A stretch of DNA of 64,000 nt from an uncultured Mycoplasmatota bacterium (GTDB lineage: Bacteria > Bacillota_I > Bacilli_A > RF39 > UBA660), in the NCBI GenBank assembly GCA_900553855.1, contig USFG01000008.1:1-64000 (forward strand). The letters are read 5' to 3'. The position numbers were made by a program, and so were the translations under genes. Numbering within the stretch: the first letter of the stretch is position 1; every line of letters begins with the position of its first letter. Shown piece after piece: positions 1 to 6,634 of the stretch. The notes beneath the pieces are model-generated. The model had not been told where the DNA came from. It was given only the letters and a program-made list of their open reading frames with translations, and did not search any database.

Positions 1-107
1 TCAGCAGTTAATTCTTCAAGCAAAGGCATTTTAGTATAAGAACTATTTACTACAACATCCGCATTAGATAGTTTATTTTTCTTTTTAAATAATTTACTCC
101 AAAACAT
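1..107 (-). CDS. 5' end of an uncharacterised protein, paralog of the gene at 13804-16119 (partial)
   Basis: Only the first 35 codons are in the window. The start codon at 107 follows AAGGAGA with good spacing. The product begins MFWSKLFKKKNK and continues with a KMP..EEL motif. It matches position by position the start of the large protein encoded at 13804-16119 (MFWNNLFKKKNK ... KMPTYEELT), so the two are paralogs far apart in the genome. No known domain is recognised. The basic, aromatic N-terminus is not a classical signal peptide. Function unknown. Confidence 0.8.
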   Translation of the reverse strand, partial: MFWSKLFKKKNKLSNADVVVNSSYTKMPLLEELTA

Positions 108-131
108 ATGCGTTCTCCTTAAGTAAAATAT

Positions 132-160
132 ACTCTATCATATATAATGAAAAAACACAA
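132..160 (-). promoter_or_regulatory. SigA-type promoter for the gene ending at 1
   Basis: On the minus strand, a -35 TTGTGT (155-160) and a -10 TAGAGT (132-137) are separated by 17 bases, about 25 bases upstream of the start codon. An A-rich tract overlapping the -35 resembles, but does not match, the element shared by the 16.1, 47.7 and 51.2 kb genes. Confidence 0.5.
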
Positions 161-193
161 AATTATTTTTTGAATGAAATTTCGTGTTTTATA

Positions 194-223
194 TTGACTT
201 GGCAATTGATATTCAGGTATTCG
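194..223 (+). promoter_or_regulatory. Possible promoter of the small toxin-like mRNA
   Basis: TTGACT (194-199) is followed 18 bases later by TATTCG (218-223), a weak -10. It would start an RNA near 229, just before the AAGGAACA block that pairs with the RNA's 3' end. The -35 is good and the -10 is poor. Confidence 0.35.
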
Positions 224-291
224 ATTACCTAAGGAACATTTAATTGTTTAGGTGATTACCTCTACTCTAGCAATAGAAAGAGGTGATGGTT

Positions 292-363
292 GTGAATAAG
301 AAATTATTATATTTTATTTTAATTAATTTATTTGTAATTATTTTTATTTTACATCATTATTAA
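292..363 (+). CDS. Small hydrophobic peptide, candidate type I toxin
   Basis: A 23-codon frame starts at GTG 292 and stops at TAA 361-363. An in-frame ATG at 286 is possible but too close to the ribosome site. AAAGAGGTGAT upstream is a near-ideal Shine-Dalgarno sequence for the GTG. The peptide starts MNKKLLYFILINLF, continues as an unbroken Ile/Phe/Val/Leu helix and ends HHY. It is one membrane-spanning segment with a basic N-terminus, the usual build of type I toxins such as Fst or TxpA. The flanking bases form long 5'-3' pairings and an antisense RNA is predicted over the 3' end. No sequence match to a named family is claimed. Confidence 0.55.
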   Translation: MNKKLLYFILINLFVIIFILHHY

Positions 364-375
364 AATGATTGTGTT

Positions 376-486
376 AAAATAAAAACACCATAAACACGGG
401 GTTTGGTGCATTTCCCATAAAAGGTAATCACCCAACATTCCAAAATTAGGTGTTCCTTTTTTTATTTTATGTAAGTTTTCCTTACA
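376..486 (-). ncRNA. Candidate antisense antitoxin RNA
   Basis: A minus-strand promoter (492-520) would start a transcript near 486. A terminator hairpin follows: CACCA/TGGTG arms at 404-408 and 386-390, extended by AA/TT pairs, then TTTTTATTTT at 385-376. The roughly 110-base RNA would be complementary to the 3' untranslated part of the small-peptide mRNA. It would also carry copies of the mRNA's own 5' blocks, because those blocks pair with the mRNA 3' end. The layout is like TxpA/RatA or par/Fst. Inferred from sequence signals only. Confidence 0.45.
423..463 (+). terminator. 3' pairing block and terminator of the toxin-like mRNA
   Basis: GGTAATCACC (423-432) is the exact reverse complement of GGTGATTACC at 251-260. 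TGTTCCTT (451-458) is the exact reverse complement of AAGGAACA at 231-238. The 3' block runs into a T tract (457-463). A local CACC/GGTG hairpin (429-432 with 449-452) could terminate the transcript, and the long-range pairing would mask its 5' region. Confidence 0.45.
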
Positions 487-491
487 TATTC

Positions 492-520
492 ATAATATCA
501 AATTTTAATAATTTGTACAA
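492..520 (-). promoter_or_regulatory. Promoter for the antisense RNA
   Basis: On the minus strand, TTGTAC (515-520), a 17-base spacer and TATTAT (492-497). No coding frame starts directly downstream, which supports an RNA product. Confidence 0.45.
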
Positions 521-579
521 GTGTAATTTTTAACAAAATACGAATAGTCGTTAAATATAATTAAGTTGTGTTTGACTAA

Positions 580-1056
580 TTATCTATTATATTTTCGTGA
601 CATTTCTTCATTATATGAAAGGATTTTAACTGCTTGTTTTGCATCTATTTCAGTTAAACCAGTTGCATTATTCGTAATGACATGGCGATCTAAATTTAAT
701 GTATTATCGTTATCTAAAACTACATATTCAGTTATACCCAATTTTTTTAGTTTAACAGCTATTTCTTGTAACTTATCTTTGTATTTATTACTAATTGTTA
801 GACTTATAACATTCTTATCTAAACCATATTCTTCTAGTTTATTCATTAATATGTATAAATAGTCAGGAAATAAACGCCAAATAGATGTAATTATTATCTT
901 AGCATCTGTTTCATCAACAATATATTTTAAATTATGTAAACATTCATCATCAAATGGTTCAATCATATTATCATTATATGTTACAAATGATTTGATAAAT
1001 GCGGTATGTTCATTAGAATTTAACACACCATCAATATCTAAAAATATGGCTTTCAT
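580..1056 (-). CDS. HAD-family hydrolase (HAD_SAK_2-like)
   Basis: 158 residues. The N-terminus, FLDIDGVLNS at residues 5-14, is the HAD motif I (DxD) with the GVLNS continuation typical of the small HAD domains linked to RNA-repair-type proteins (HAD_SAK_2). Motif II is probably the ITS in IIITSIWR (residues 55-62). A VVLDNDN segment near residue 112 supplies the late acidic residues. The protein is small and capless. It is the last gene of a three-gene minus-strand unit and overlaps the preceding methyltransferase gene by 4 bases, so the two are translationally coupled. The substrate is unknown; nucleic-acid end or nucleotide phosphate removal is only a family-based guess. Confidence 0.75.
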   Translation of the reverse strand: MKAIFLDIDGVLNSNEHTAFIKSFVTYNDNMIEPFDDECLHNLKYIVDETDAKIIITSIWRLFPDYLYILMNKLEEYGLDKNVISLTISNKYKDKLQEIAVKLKKLGITEYVVLDNDNTLNLDRHVITNNATGLTEIDAKQAVKILSYNEEMSRKYNR

Positions 1057-1637
1057 CTTGTTACCCTTACTACATAATAGCCATTATCTCTTTTTAATAT
1101 TTCAGCATGATGTTCTTTATTTAAGTCAGATACAACTGTTTTAACGCCATGATTGTTACGCATTACAAACCATAATTCTCCATTTTCAGTAAGATAATTA
1201 AAAGAAGAATTAAGTATTGTTAAGTATACTCCTTTACCTGCTCTAATAGGTGGATTAGTTATAATTAAATCATATTTATCATTAATTTTATCGTACATAT
1301 CACTTACAAATACGTTTGCTTTTACCTTATTAGATTTTATATTCATATTTGTTAAGTGAATAGCTCTATTATTAACATCAACCATATCAAAAGTTATATT
1401 TTTTAACTTAGATAACATTATGCCAATAAAACCTACACCACACCCCATATCTAAACCTTTAACATTATCTTTGCCATATTTTATATATGTTTCTACTAAT
1501 ACTTTACTTCCTTCGTCTATTTTATCTTTAGAAAATATTCCAAGATCACTTTTAAATTTAAATGTTTCATTATTATAAGTATAGTAAACATCTCTAAGTT
1601 CACTTCTTAAATTTTCATTATTATCAAAATATTGCAT
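1053..1637 (-). CDS. Class I SAM-dependent methyltransferase, RsmC/YbxB-like
   Basis: 194 residues with a single MTS domain. The SAM-binding motif I is LDMGCGVGFIG (about residues 62-72). The catalytic motif DLIITNPPIRAGK (about 126-138) carries the NPP signature of N-directed methyltransferases. The N-terminal YTYNNETFKFKSDLGIFS fits the YbxB/RsmC group, which methylates a guanine of 16S rRNA in the small subunit. The length matches the single-domain Firmicutes form rather than the two-domain E. coli RsmC. AAAGGTT precedes the start. The family assignment is firm; the exact rRNA target is inferred. Confidence 0.85.
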   Translation of the reverse strand: MQYFDNNENLRSELRDVYYTYNNETFKFKSDLGIFSKDKIDEGSKVLVETYIKYGKDNVKGLDMGCGVGFIGIMLSKLKNITFDMVDVNNRAIHLTNMNIKSNKVKANVFVSDMYDKINDKYDLIITNPPIRAGKGVYLTILNSSFNYLTENGELWFVMRNNHGVKTVVSDLNKEHHAEILKRDNGYYVVRVTR

Positions 1638-1654
1638 ATCTAACCTTTTATATC

Positions 1655-2284
1655 TTAAATTGTATATTTACGATATCCTTTCTTTTTTAAATATTTATAT
1701 GCTTCTAATACATTATCATCTATTTCTATTTTAGGTAAACCAAATAATTTATAGTGCTTTAACATAAATATTTCACCAACTATTTCATTTATAACATCTG
1801 ATTCAGACATATTATTTTCTTTAACTACTTTATTTATGTACTTTCTTAATGAAAGATTAACTGATGTTACTTTGCAATCAATATTATATTTTTGACAGAT
1901 TAACTTAGTTCTTTTTAAAGCATATGGCTTATGAACAATTATTAAGTTGTTATAATTTACTTTTTTTAAAGATTTTCTAATATTTTGTTTAGTTGTTTTA
2001 GCATGTTCTTCTAACACTATTTTAGCATTATTAATACCTAATTTAAGAGCATATTCTTTAAACCTTTTTGCTTCACTTTTTTTTATTTTACCAAGTGTTC
2101 CTTTACCTTTATATCCACTAAAAATTATTGTTTTAAAGTTGTATTTATCATCTAATTCTTTTACTACTTCAACAATTGTAGTATCAATAGAACCACAGCC
2201 TAAGATAACATCACTTTTACTAATACTATCTTTAGTATTTAAATAATTATATATAATTTCTGCTTTATTTAATATTTCTTCCAT
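1655..2284 (-). CDS. DUF218 (YdcF/SanA-type) protein
   Basis: 209 residues. A Rossmann-like fold starts at VILGCGSID (residues 26-34), followed by IIFSGYKGKG, a conserved glutamate before AKTTKQNIRKS (about 113-123) and IIVHKPYALKRT, the order seen in DUF218 proteins. There is no signal peptide or membrane segment, so it is the cytoplasmic YdcF-like form. YdcF is reported to bind SAM, but the physiological role of the family is unsettled. First gene of the unit with the methyltransferase and HAD genes. No clear ribosome site is seen, so the start is less certain. Confidence 0.8.
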   Translation of the reverse strand: MEEILNKAEIIYNYLNTKDSISKSDVILGCGSIDTTIVEVVKELDDKYNFKTIIFSGYKGKGTLGKIKKSEAKRFKEYALKLGINNAKIVLEEHAKTTKQNIRKSLKKVNYNNLIIVHKPYALKRTKLICQKYNIDCKVTSVNLSLRKYINKVVKENNMSESDVINEIVGEIFMLKHYKLFGLPKIEIDDNVLEAYKYLKKKGYRKYTI

Positions 2285-2327
2285 AAATATAATTTTAACA
2301 CTATATTCTTATAATTTATAACATTTA

Positions 2328-2999
2328 TTATATGTTTTTTCTATATTTTTTTATTTTTTCTTCTGTTATCGTCATTTCATTTTCAACTACATTGGCATTA
2401 AAAAATAAATCAACTAAATCACCAAAATATGTATATTTTCTTATTTTACTTAATGACAAAAATAACAAATCCTCATCTTCTTTTGATATATTTGCAAATA
2501 GAAAATTAAGTTTTTCAATTATTATCTTTTTATCTTCATTGTCCAAAATGCTCACTATTTGAGCAAATACGTGTAAATCACGCATAGAATTTAATGAATT
2601 ATCACCATACACATTTATATAATATTTTATGATATCCTGTTTATACTCTGGTTTAATATATTTTAGCACTATACCCAAATAATAATTAAAAACTGAATTT
2701 AAACGAACAGCTAGACAATGAAACATATAATTATATAAATCTTTTTCCTCAGAACTAGATTCTTCTCTAATTATTTTATTAGTTTTGATTTTTGTTTCGC
2801 TATTGCACACATTTTGATTTTGTCTTTTGATTTCTTGCTCAACTAAATAAACAAAATTATCGCTAGTTTCATATATTTTTTTATTTTCAATTTCAATATA
2901 TCCTTGCATTCCAACATCTTTTAAATTTTTAAAGCTTTCAATTATACCTTCAATTGTTGATTCAGCATAAATCTCAATTTTATATTCATTATTTATCAT
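2328..2999 (-). CDS. Uncharacterised protein
   Basis: 223 residues, no recognised domain, no membrane segment. It is acidic and Lys/Glu/Ile-rich, with a mainly helical C-terminal half (residues 85-220) containing several aromatic helices. It overlaps the upstream gene by 4 bases, so the two are probably co-translated. Its neighbours belong to a lineage-specific family, but it does not itself show the N-terminal pattern of that family. Function unknown. Confidence 0.6.
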   Translation of the reverse strand: MINNEYKIEIYAESTIEGIIESFKNLKDVGMQGYIEIENKKIYETSDNFVYLVEQEIKRQNQNVCNSETKIKTNKIIREESSSEEKDLYNYMFHCLAVRLNSVFNYYLGIVLKYIKPEYKQDIIKYYINVYGDNSLNSMRDLHVFAQIVSILDNEDKKIIIEKLNFLFANISKEDEDLLFLSLSKIRKYTYFGDLVDLFFNANVVENEMTITEEKIKKYRKNI

Positions 3000-3667
3000 T
3001 TTCCATTTTCCTTAATTTTTATTTTAGGTTTTTCAACATTTTTAACACAATTAAATATGGCATTTTTTAAGTTTGGATTTTTGCTATTTAATATTTTACA
3101 AATAGGAATATTTAAAATTATATCATTTGAATCATAAATTAAATCTGCAGTCCAAAGATTGTTAACGTTTTTGATATTTTCTTCATCTGTACAAAATACC
3201 TTTACTATTAAATCAGGATTATAATTTGGATTTTCCTTTAATAAGTATGTAGATAACATCATAAGGTTAATATGTTCATCTATTTCAGGAAGATAAATGC
3301 TTAAATTACTTTTTAATTTTTCGTTTTCATCAATGCTTCTTATTAATGCTTCTTCATTTAAATAAATATTAGGTCTAACCATCCATACATTTATATTCGG
3401 CTTACATTTTATATTTCCATATTCTTTAGATATTTCATTTACCAAATCAGATAATTTAACTGTTAATGTATCTTTAAGTAAATTTTTACTATCAATTTCT
3501 AAATTTACTAGTTCTTCTTCAAGATCTTTTTGCGATTCTTTAAAATCCTTGATTAATCTATCAATATAAATTTTAAATGCTTTTTTACGACTTTCAATTT
3601 CTTCGATAGTACTTTTTATTTCTTTTTTAGTTGTTTCATATTTTTTAATTTTTTCTATGTCTTTCAT
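2996..3667 (-). CDS. Coiled-coil protein of a local paralogous family, member 1
   Basis: 223 residues. Residues 1-60 form a charged coiled coil (KKAFKIYIDRLIKDFKESQ). Next come a TVKLSDLVNE segment and a conserved C-terminal block ending NAIFNCVKNVEKPKIKIK. The same order and motifs occur in the gene at 4204-4854 (AFKEYIAKLTKDFNESQ, TINLADLLDE, QAVINCLQRPEPKIKHK) and in the broken copy between them, so the three form a tandem family. Good ribosome site AGGAGGAAAAGCA. No known domain; function unknown. Confidence 0.7.
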   Translation of the reverse strand: MKDIEKIKKYETTKKEIKSTIEEIESRKKAFKIYIDRLIKDFKESQKDLEEELVNLEIDSKNLLKDTLTVKLSDLVNEISKEYGNIKCKPNINVWMVRPNIYLNEEALIRSIDENEKLKSNLSIYLPEIDEHINLMMLSTYLLKENPNYNPDLIVKVFCTDEENIKNVNNLWTADLIYDSNDIILNIPICKILNSKNPNLKNAIFNCVKNVEKPKIKIKENGK

Positions 3668-3681
3668 TGCTTTTCCTCCTG

Positions 3682-4163
3682 CTAATATCTTTCCAATAAT
3701 TTAGTTTTCCCTTTTACTTCTTGCGGTTTTAAACAATTTATAACTGTCTTTTTTACTTCCTCATACATTACTATATAATATAGTGATAACTCAACAAGTA
3801 TTTTATCTAAGTCATAATTAATATATATTGATTTACCTAGTAAATTTTTTAATTTAAATAATTTTAATAAACAATTATTTTTATGATTTCCATCTCTTTT
3901 TATTAAATAATATATGCTTGATTACTAAAATGAAAATCAAGGTATGGATCAAAAAATGTTCTATTATTATTTAATTTTATCGCTAATTTGCATGATAATT
4001 TATCAAATTGTTCAAATGTTGCTTCGATGGTTGATTCACTATAATTTTTAAAGTTTTCAAATGGCATATTAACAATAAACTTAACTTCTGGTTTTTCAAA
4101 CTGTTTTTCTTCTACAGCTTTATCAAAATCTTCAAATTGTTGAATTTTTTCTAAATCTGTCAT
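3682..4163 (-). pseudogene. Broken member of the local coiled-coil family
   Basis: The start at 4163 gives MTDLEKIQQFED, matching the family N-terminus. The coiled coil (about 60 residues) is deleted, joining the N-terminus directly to the KPEVKFIVNMPFENFKNYSE segment. After AYII the frame hits TAA at 3903-3905. Compared with the intact copy (AYIHLMKRDEP), one base has been lost at this point. In the next frame the rest of the family continues (KRDGNHKNNCLLKLF ... INYDLDKILVELSLYY ... VINCLKPQEVKGK) to a TAG at 3682-3684. One internal deletion plus one single-base frameshift therefore accounts for the whole stretch, which otherwise looks intergenic. Confidence 0.8.
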
Positions 4164-4203
4164 TGTAGTTTCTTCTTTCTAGTTTGATTATTGCTTATTG
4201 CAA

Positions 4204-4854
4204 TTATTTATTTAAAATTTTATGTTTAATTTTAGGTTCTGGTCTTTGCAAGCAATTTATTACAGCTTGTTTAATTATATCGTATTCAAAAACGTAATAT
4301 ACTGGTAATTCAATAAGTGCTTTGTCTAAATCATAATTAATTTGTATGGATTTTCCTGATAAATCAAATAATTTTAGTAAACAATCGTCTTTGCGAGGTT
4401 CATCTCTTTTCATTAAATGAATATATGCAAAACTAAAGGTATAATTGGCATTTGAATTTGTTCTATAATTATCTAGCTTAATTGTTATATTACAAACTAA
4501 TCTGTCAAATTGATCAAATGTTTCCTCAATATTTTCTTCACTATATTTTTTAAAATCATCAATAGGCATTCCAACTATAAGATTAGCTTCTGGCTTAATT
4601 TTAGTTAACTTTGCTAGTTCATCTAATAAATCTGCTAAATTAATTGTTACTGTTTTATTTTTAATGTTATCATATTTTTGATTTCTTAATTCTTCTATTT
4701 CATTTGTTATCATTGCTTGAGATTCATTAAAATCTTTGGTTAGTTTAGCAATATATTCTTTAAATGCTTTGTCTCTTTCTCTTTTTTCAATTTGTTTTAA
4801 CGCTATTTGTCTATTATATTCTTCATAGGTTTGAATTAATTCTAATTCGTTCAT
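4204..4854 (-). CDS. Coiled-coil protein of a local paralogous family, member 2
   Basis: 216 residues, probably the intact reference copy of the tandem family. There is a long charged N-terminal coiled coil (residues 1-60), a TVTINLADLLDELAKL segment (about 68-83), a central GMPIDDFKKYSEENIEETFDQFDRL block and a C-terminal INYDLDKALIELPVYY ... VINCLQRPEPKIK block. No signal peptide or membrane segment. AAGAAGGAATATA precedes the start. First gene of the three-copy cluster, so duplication probably proceeded from here. Function unknown. Confidence 0.7.
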   Translation of the reverse strand: MNELELIQTYEEYNRQIALKQIEKRERDKAFKEYIAKLTKDFNESQAMITNEIEELRNQKYDNIKNKTVTINLADLLDELAKLTKIKPEANLIVGMPIDDFKKYSEENIEETFDQFDRLVCNITIKLDNYRTNSNANYTFSFAYIHLMKRDEPRKDDCLLKLFDLSGKSIQINYDLDKALIELPVYYVFEYDIIKQAVINCLQRPEPKIKHKILNK

Positions 4855-4922
4855 TATATTCCTTCTTTCAAGTTCTATTTTAGTCTACTACATATTAATA
4901 TTTATTTTCAATAAATTAGAGC

Positions 4923-4957
4923 AAAAAAATAAAAGTTAATCTTCTTTATTAACTTTT
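4923..4957 (-). terminator. Rho-independent terminator after rpmF
   Basis: AAAAGTTAAT (4948-4957 on the minus strand) pairs with ATTAACTTTT (4931-4940), followed by a T tract at 4923-4929. The hairpin overlaps the last codons of rpmF. Confidence 0.8.
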
Positions 4958-5121
4958 ATAACTTCTTTTCCCTTATAAAAACCACATTTAGTGCATGCTC
5001 TATGAGGTCTAATTGCTTCTCCACAATTTGGACAACTTACTACGCTAGCAGCAGTTTTCTTTAAATGTGTACGACGCATTCTTTTTTTAGTTTTACTTGT
5101 TCTACGAAATGGAACAGCCAT
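4936..5121 (-). CDS. rpmF: 50S ribosomal protein L32
   Basis: 61 residues. It starts MAVPFRRTSKTKKRMRRTH, the standard L32 N-terminus, and has two CxxC pairs (CPNCGEAIRPHRACTKCG, residues 30-47), so this is the zinc-binding form. It lies directly after the DUF177 gene, a conserved bacterial pair. Ribosome site AGGAGTGATACC. Part of the large ribosomal subunit. Confidence 0.97.
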   Translation of the reverse strand: MAVPFRRTSKTKKRMRRTHLKKTAASVVSCPNCGEAIRPHRACTKCGFYKGKEVIKVNKED

Positions 5122-5142
5122 GGTATCACTCCTATTCTTTAA

Positions 5143-5547
5143 TTATTCACTTACAATTTCCCAGCCATTTCCTTTTTGGCTTTCTAATTTTGCTCCCTCT
5201 TTAGTTACTCTAATGGGGACTTCCAAGATAACATTTTCCCACAAAATGTCTAATAAATCAAGATAAAAATCATCTTTTAAGGTATTTTCTAGAATTTCTT
5301 CTTCTATATGGGTATTAATTGGAACTAGAACATCTTCTAATGTTATAGCACAAGGCATTACTATTTCTCCATCAATGTCTAAGTCTAATTCAATATTATC
5401 TTCATAATTTACTTTAACTAAACCTTTAACATGCATTCTATTTATTTTTTTAATATTTAATTTTTGATAATCTACTTTAGATAAATCTAAATCAGTATCT
5501 ATTTCTAATTTTTTAAATGCATATAATTTTCTTAAATCTAGTTTCAT
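5143..5547 (-). CDS. DUF177/YceD family protein
   Basis: 134 residues. It has the YceD pattern of a beta-rich N-terminal half, the central CAITLEDVLVPINTHIEEE (residues 73-91; the conserved family Cys with flanking acidic strand) and an acidic tail. YceD is encoded next to rpmF across bacteria and is linked to 23S rRNA and large-subunit accumulation, so the neighbourhood supports the call. It overlaps yneF by one base. Confidence 0.85.
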   Translation of the reverse strand: MKLDLRKLYAFKKLEIDTDLDLSKVDYQKLNIKKINRMHVKGLVKVNYEDNIELDLDIDGEIVMPCAITLEDVLVPINTHIEEEILENTLKDDFYLDLLDILWENVILEVPIRVTKEGAKLESQKGNGWEIVSE

Positions 5548-5756
5548 TACATCATTTGATTCATTTGACGCATAACTTCTTTAACTTGTTTTTGACTAGG
5601 CTTTCTACCCATACTACTCATCATAGTTTCAATCATTTTTTCATTAATTGGGGGATTTTTCTTTAAGTATTTTTGCATAAAATATCTTGCTAAAAAGAAA
5701 CCAATTACAGCACCAATTAAAAGTCCTACAACTACAAGTAAAATATCATGTAACAT
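5547..5756 (-). CDS. yneF: UPF0154 (YneF) membrane protein
   Basis: 69 residues. One N-terminal membrane helix (ILLVVVGLLIGAVIGFFLARYF, residues 5-26) is followed by NPPINEKMIETMMSSMGRKPSQKQVKEVMRQMNQ, the very conserved UPF0154 signature. The family is Firmicutes/Mollicutes-specific and its function is unknown. In Bacillus subtilis yneF lies next to sirA (yneE), as it does here. Ribosome site AGGAGTGAT. Confidence 0.92.
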   Translation of the reverse strand: MLHDILLVVVGLLIGAVIGFFLARYFMQKYLKKNPPINEKMIETMMSSMGRKPSQKQVKEVMRQMNQMM

Positions 5757-5787
5757 TTGTAAATCACTCCTTACGTTTTTAATTATA

Positions 5788-6207
5788 CTATATATTAACT
5801 AAATTAGATAGATAAAAATAGTCTCCTTTTTCAAAATCAATTAAAAATAAGTTAGGTATATCTTCTAAATAGTCTAAAAAATATGGAGTTATGGTATTAG
5901 TTTTTAAGATCATATAACTGTTATTAACAATAAGTTTACTAGCTTCATTAGTGTAATAACTATTAAATGTATGAACACTGTTAAAAAGATTATAGCCATC
6001 TAAATTGCTCATTTTACCATAAATATATTTATTTAATTCTATTTTATTATATTTATCAACTAAACTGTTATATTCATTTTTTAAATAGGTAATGTTTTCT
6101 TTGGTACCTAGTTTAATATTAAGTAATGCCTTGTAAAGATTATATGGCATATTTTTAGTTAATTTATAATAATCATTATTAATTTTAAAAATATAAAAAG
6201 TTCGCAT
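5788..6207 (-). CDS. sirA: SirA-like sporulation inhibitor of DNA replication
   Basis: 139 residues. The call rests on weak similarity plus position. The N-terminal MRTFYIFKINNDYY resembles the YxYxI start of SirA, and the C-terminal FLIDFEKGDYFYLSNLV matches the conserved SirA end. The length (SirA about 148 residues) and the place immediately upstream of yneF are as in Bacillus. SirA binds the N-terminal domain of DnaA to stop re-initiation at the start of sporulation. The middle region is poorly conserved here. The alternative is a lineage-specific protein that happens to sit beside yneF. Confidence 0.6.
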   Translation of the reverse strand: MRTFYIFKINNDYYKLTKNMPYNLYKALLNIKLGTKENITYLKNEYNSLVDKYNKIELNKYIYGKMSNLDGYNLFNSVHTFNSYYTNEASKLIVNNSYMILKTNTITPYFLDYLEDIPNLFLIDFEKGDYFYLSNLVNI

Positions 6208-6283
6208 TTGTTATCACCGAACTTAATATATCAATTTTTTATTTATTATTTTGTCGAATATTGTCAGTCTTTAAGTTATTTTC

Positions 6284-6601
6284 TTATTTTTTCTTAGAAG
6301 CTTTTTTAGTAGTTGTAGTAATTTCTTCAAATTTTGCTTCTACTTTCATATTGCTTTCGACAACTGTTTTATTTGTTACTTCTTTACCATTAGAGTACCA
6401 TCCAATAAATTTTTTACCTTCCTCTTTTGGATTTTCAGGTAATTTGATTGTTTCTCCTTTAACAACTTTTATTGTTTCAACCGTTTCGTTATTGTTTGTA
6501 AATGTGACTGTAAATGTCGTTTTTACAAAGAATAATGAGTAGACGAATATCAATGTTAAAATGATAGAAACCACTAATGTTAATATACTTGTTTTTTTCA
6601 T
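6284..6601 (-). CDS. Membrane-anchored protein with one InlB-type B repeat
   Basis: 105 residues. One N-terminal membrane helix (LTLVVSIILTLIFVYSLFFV, residues 7-26) is followed by a single Listeria-Bacteroides (Flg_new) repeat, VTFTNNNETVETIKVVKGE ... PEEGKKFIGWYSNGKEVT-type, and a Thr/Lys-rich tail. The FIGWYSNGKEV core is diagnostic. Such repeats usually occur in multi-domain surface proteins. Here one copy sits on a short anchor, so it is displayed just outside the membrane with no sorting signal. Function unknown. Confidence 0.75.
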   Translation of the reverse strand: MKKTSILTLVVSIILTLIFVYSLFFVKTTFTVTFTNNNETVETIKVVKGETIKLPENPKEEGKKFIGWYSNGKEVTNKTVVESNMKVEAKFEEITTTTKKASKKK

Positions 6602-6634
6602 TATTATTTAACCTCCTAAGTTAATAGTACTATA

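Noticed and set aside
566..862. Plus-strand frame opposite the HAD gene, and the many similar plus-strand frames over minus-strand genes (for example 2332, 7758, 12013, 17862, 37073, 45857, 62553)
   Set aside because: They lie antisense to recognised proteins, lack ribosome sites and have low-complexity Leu/Ser/Ile composition typical of shadow frames in AT-rich genes.
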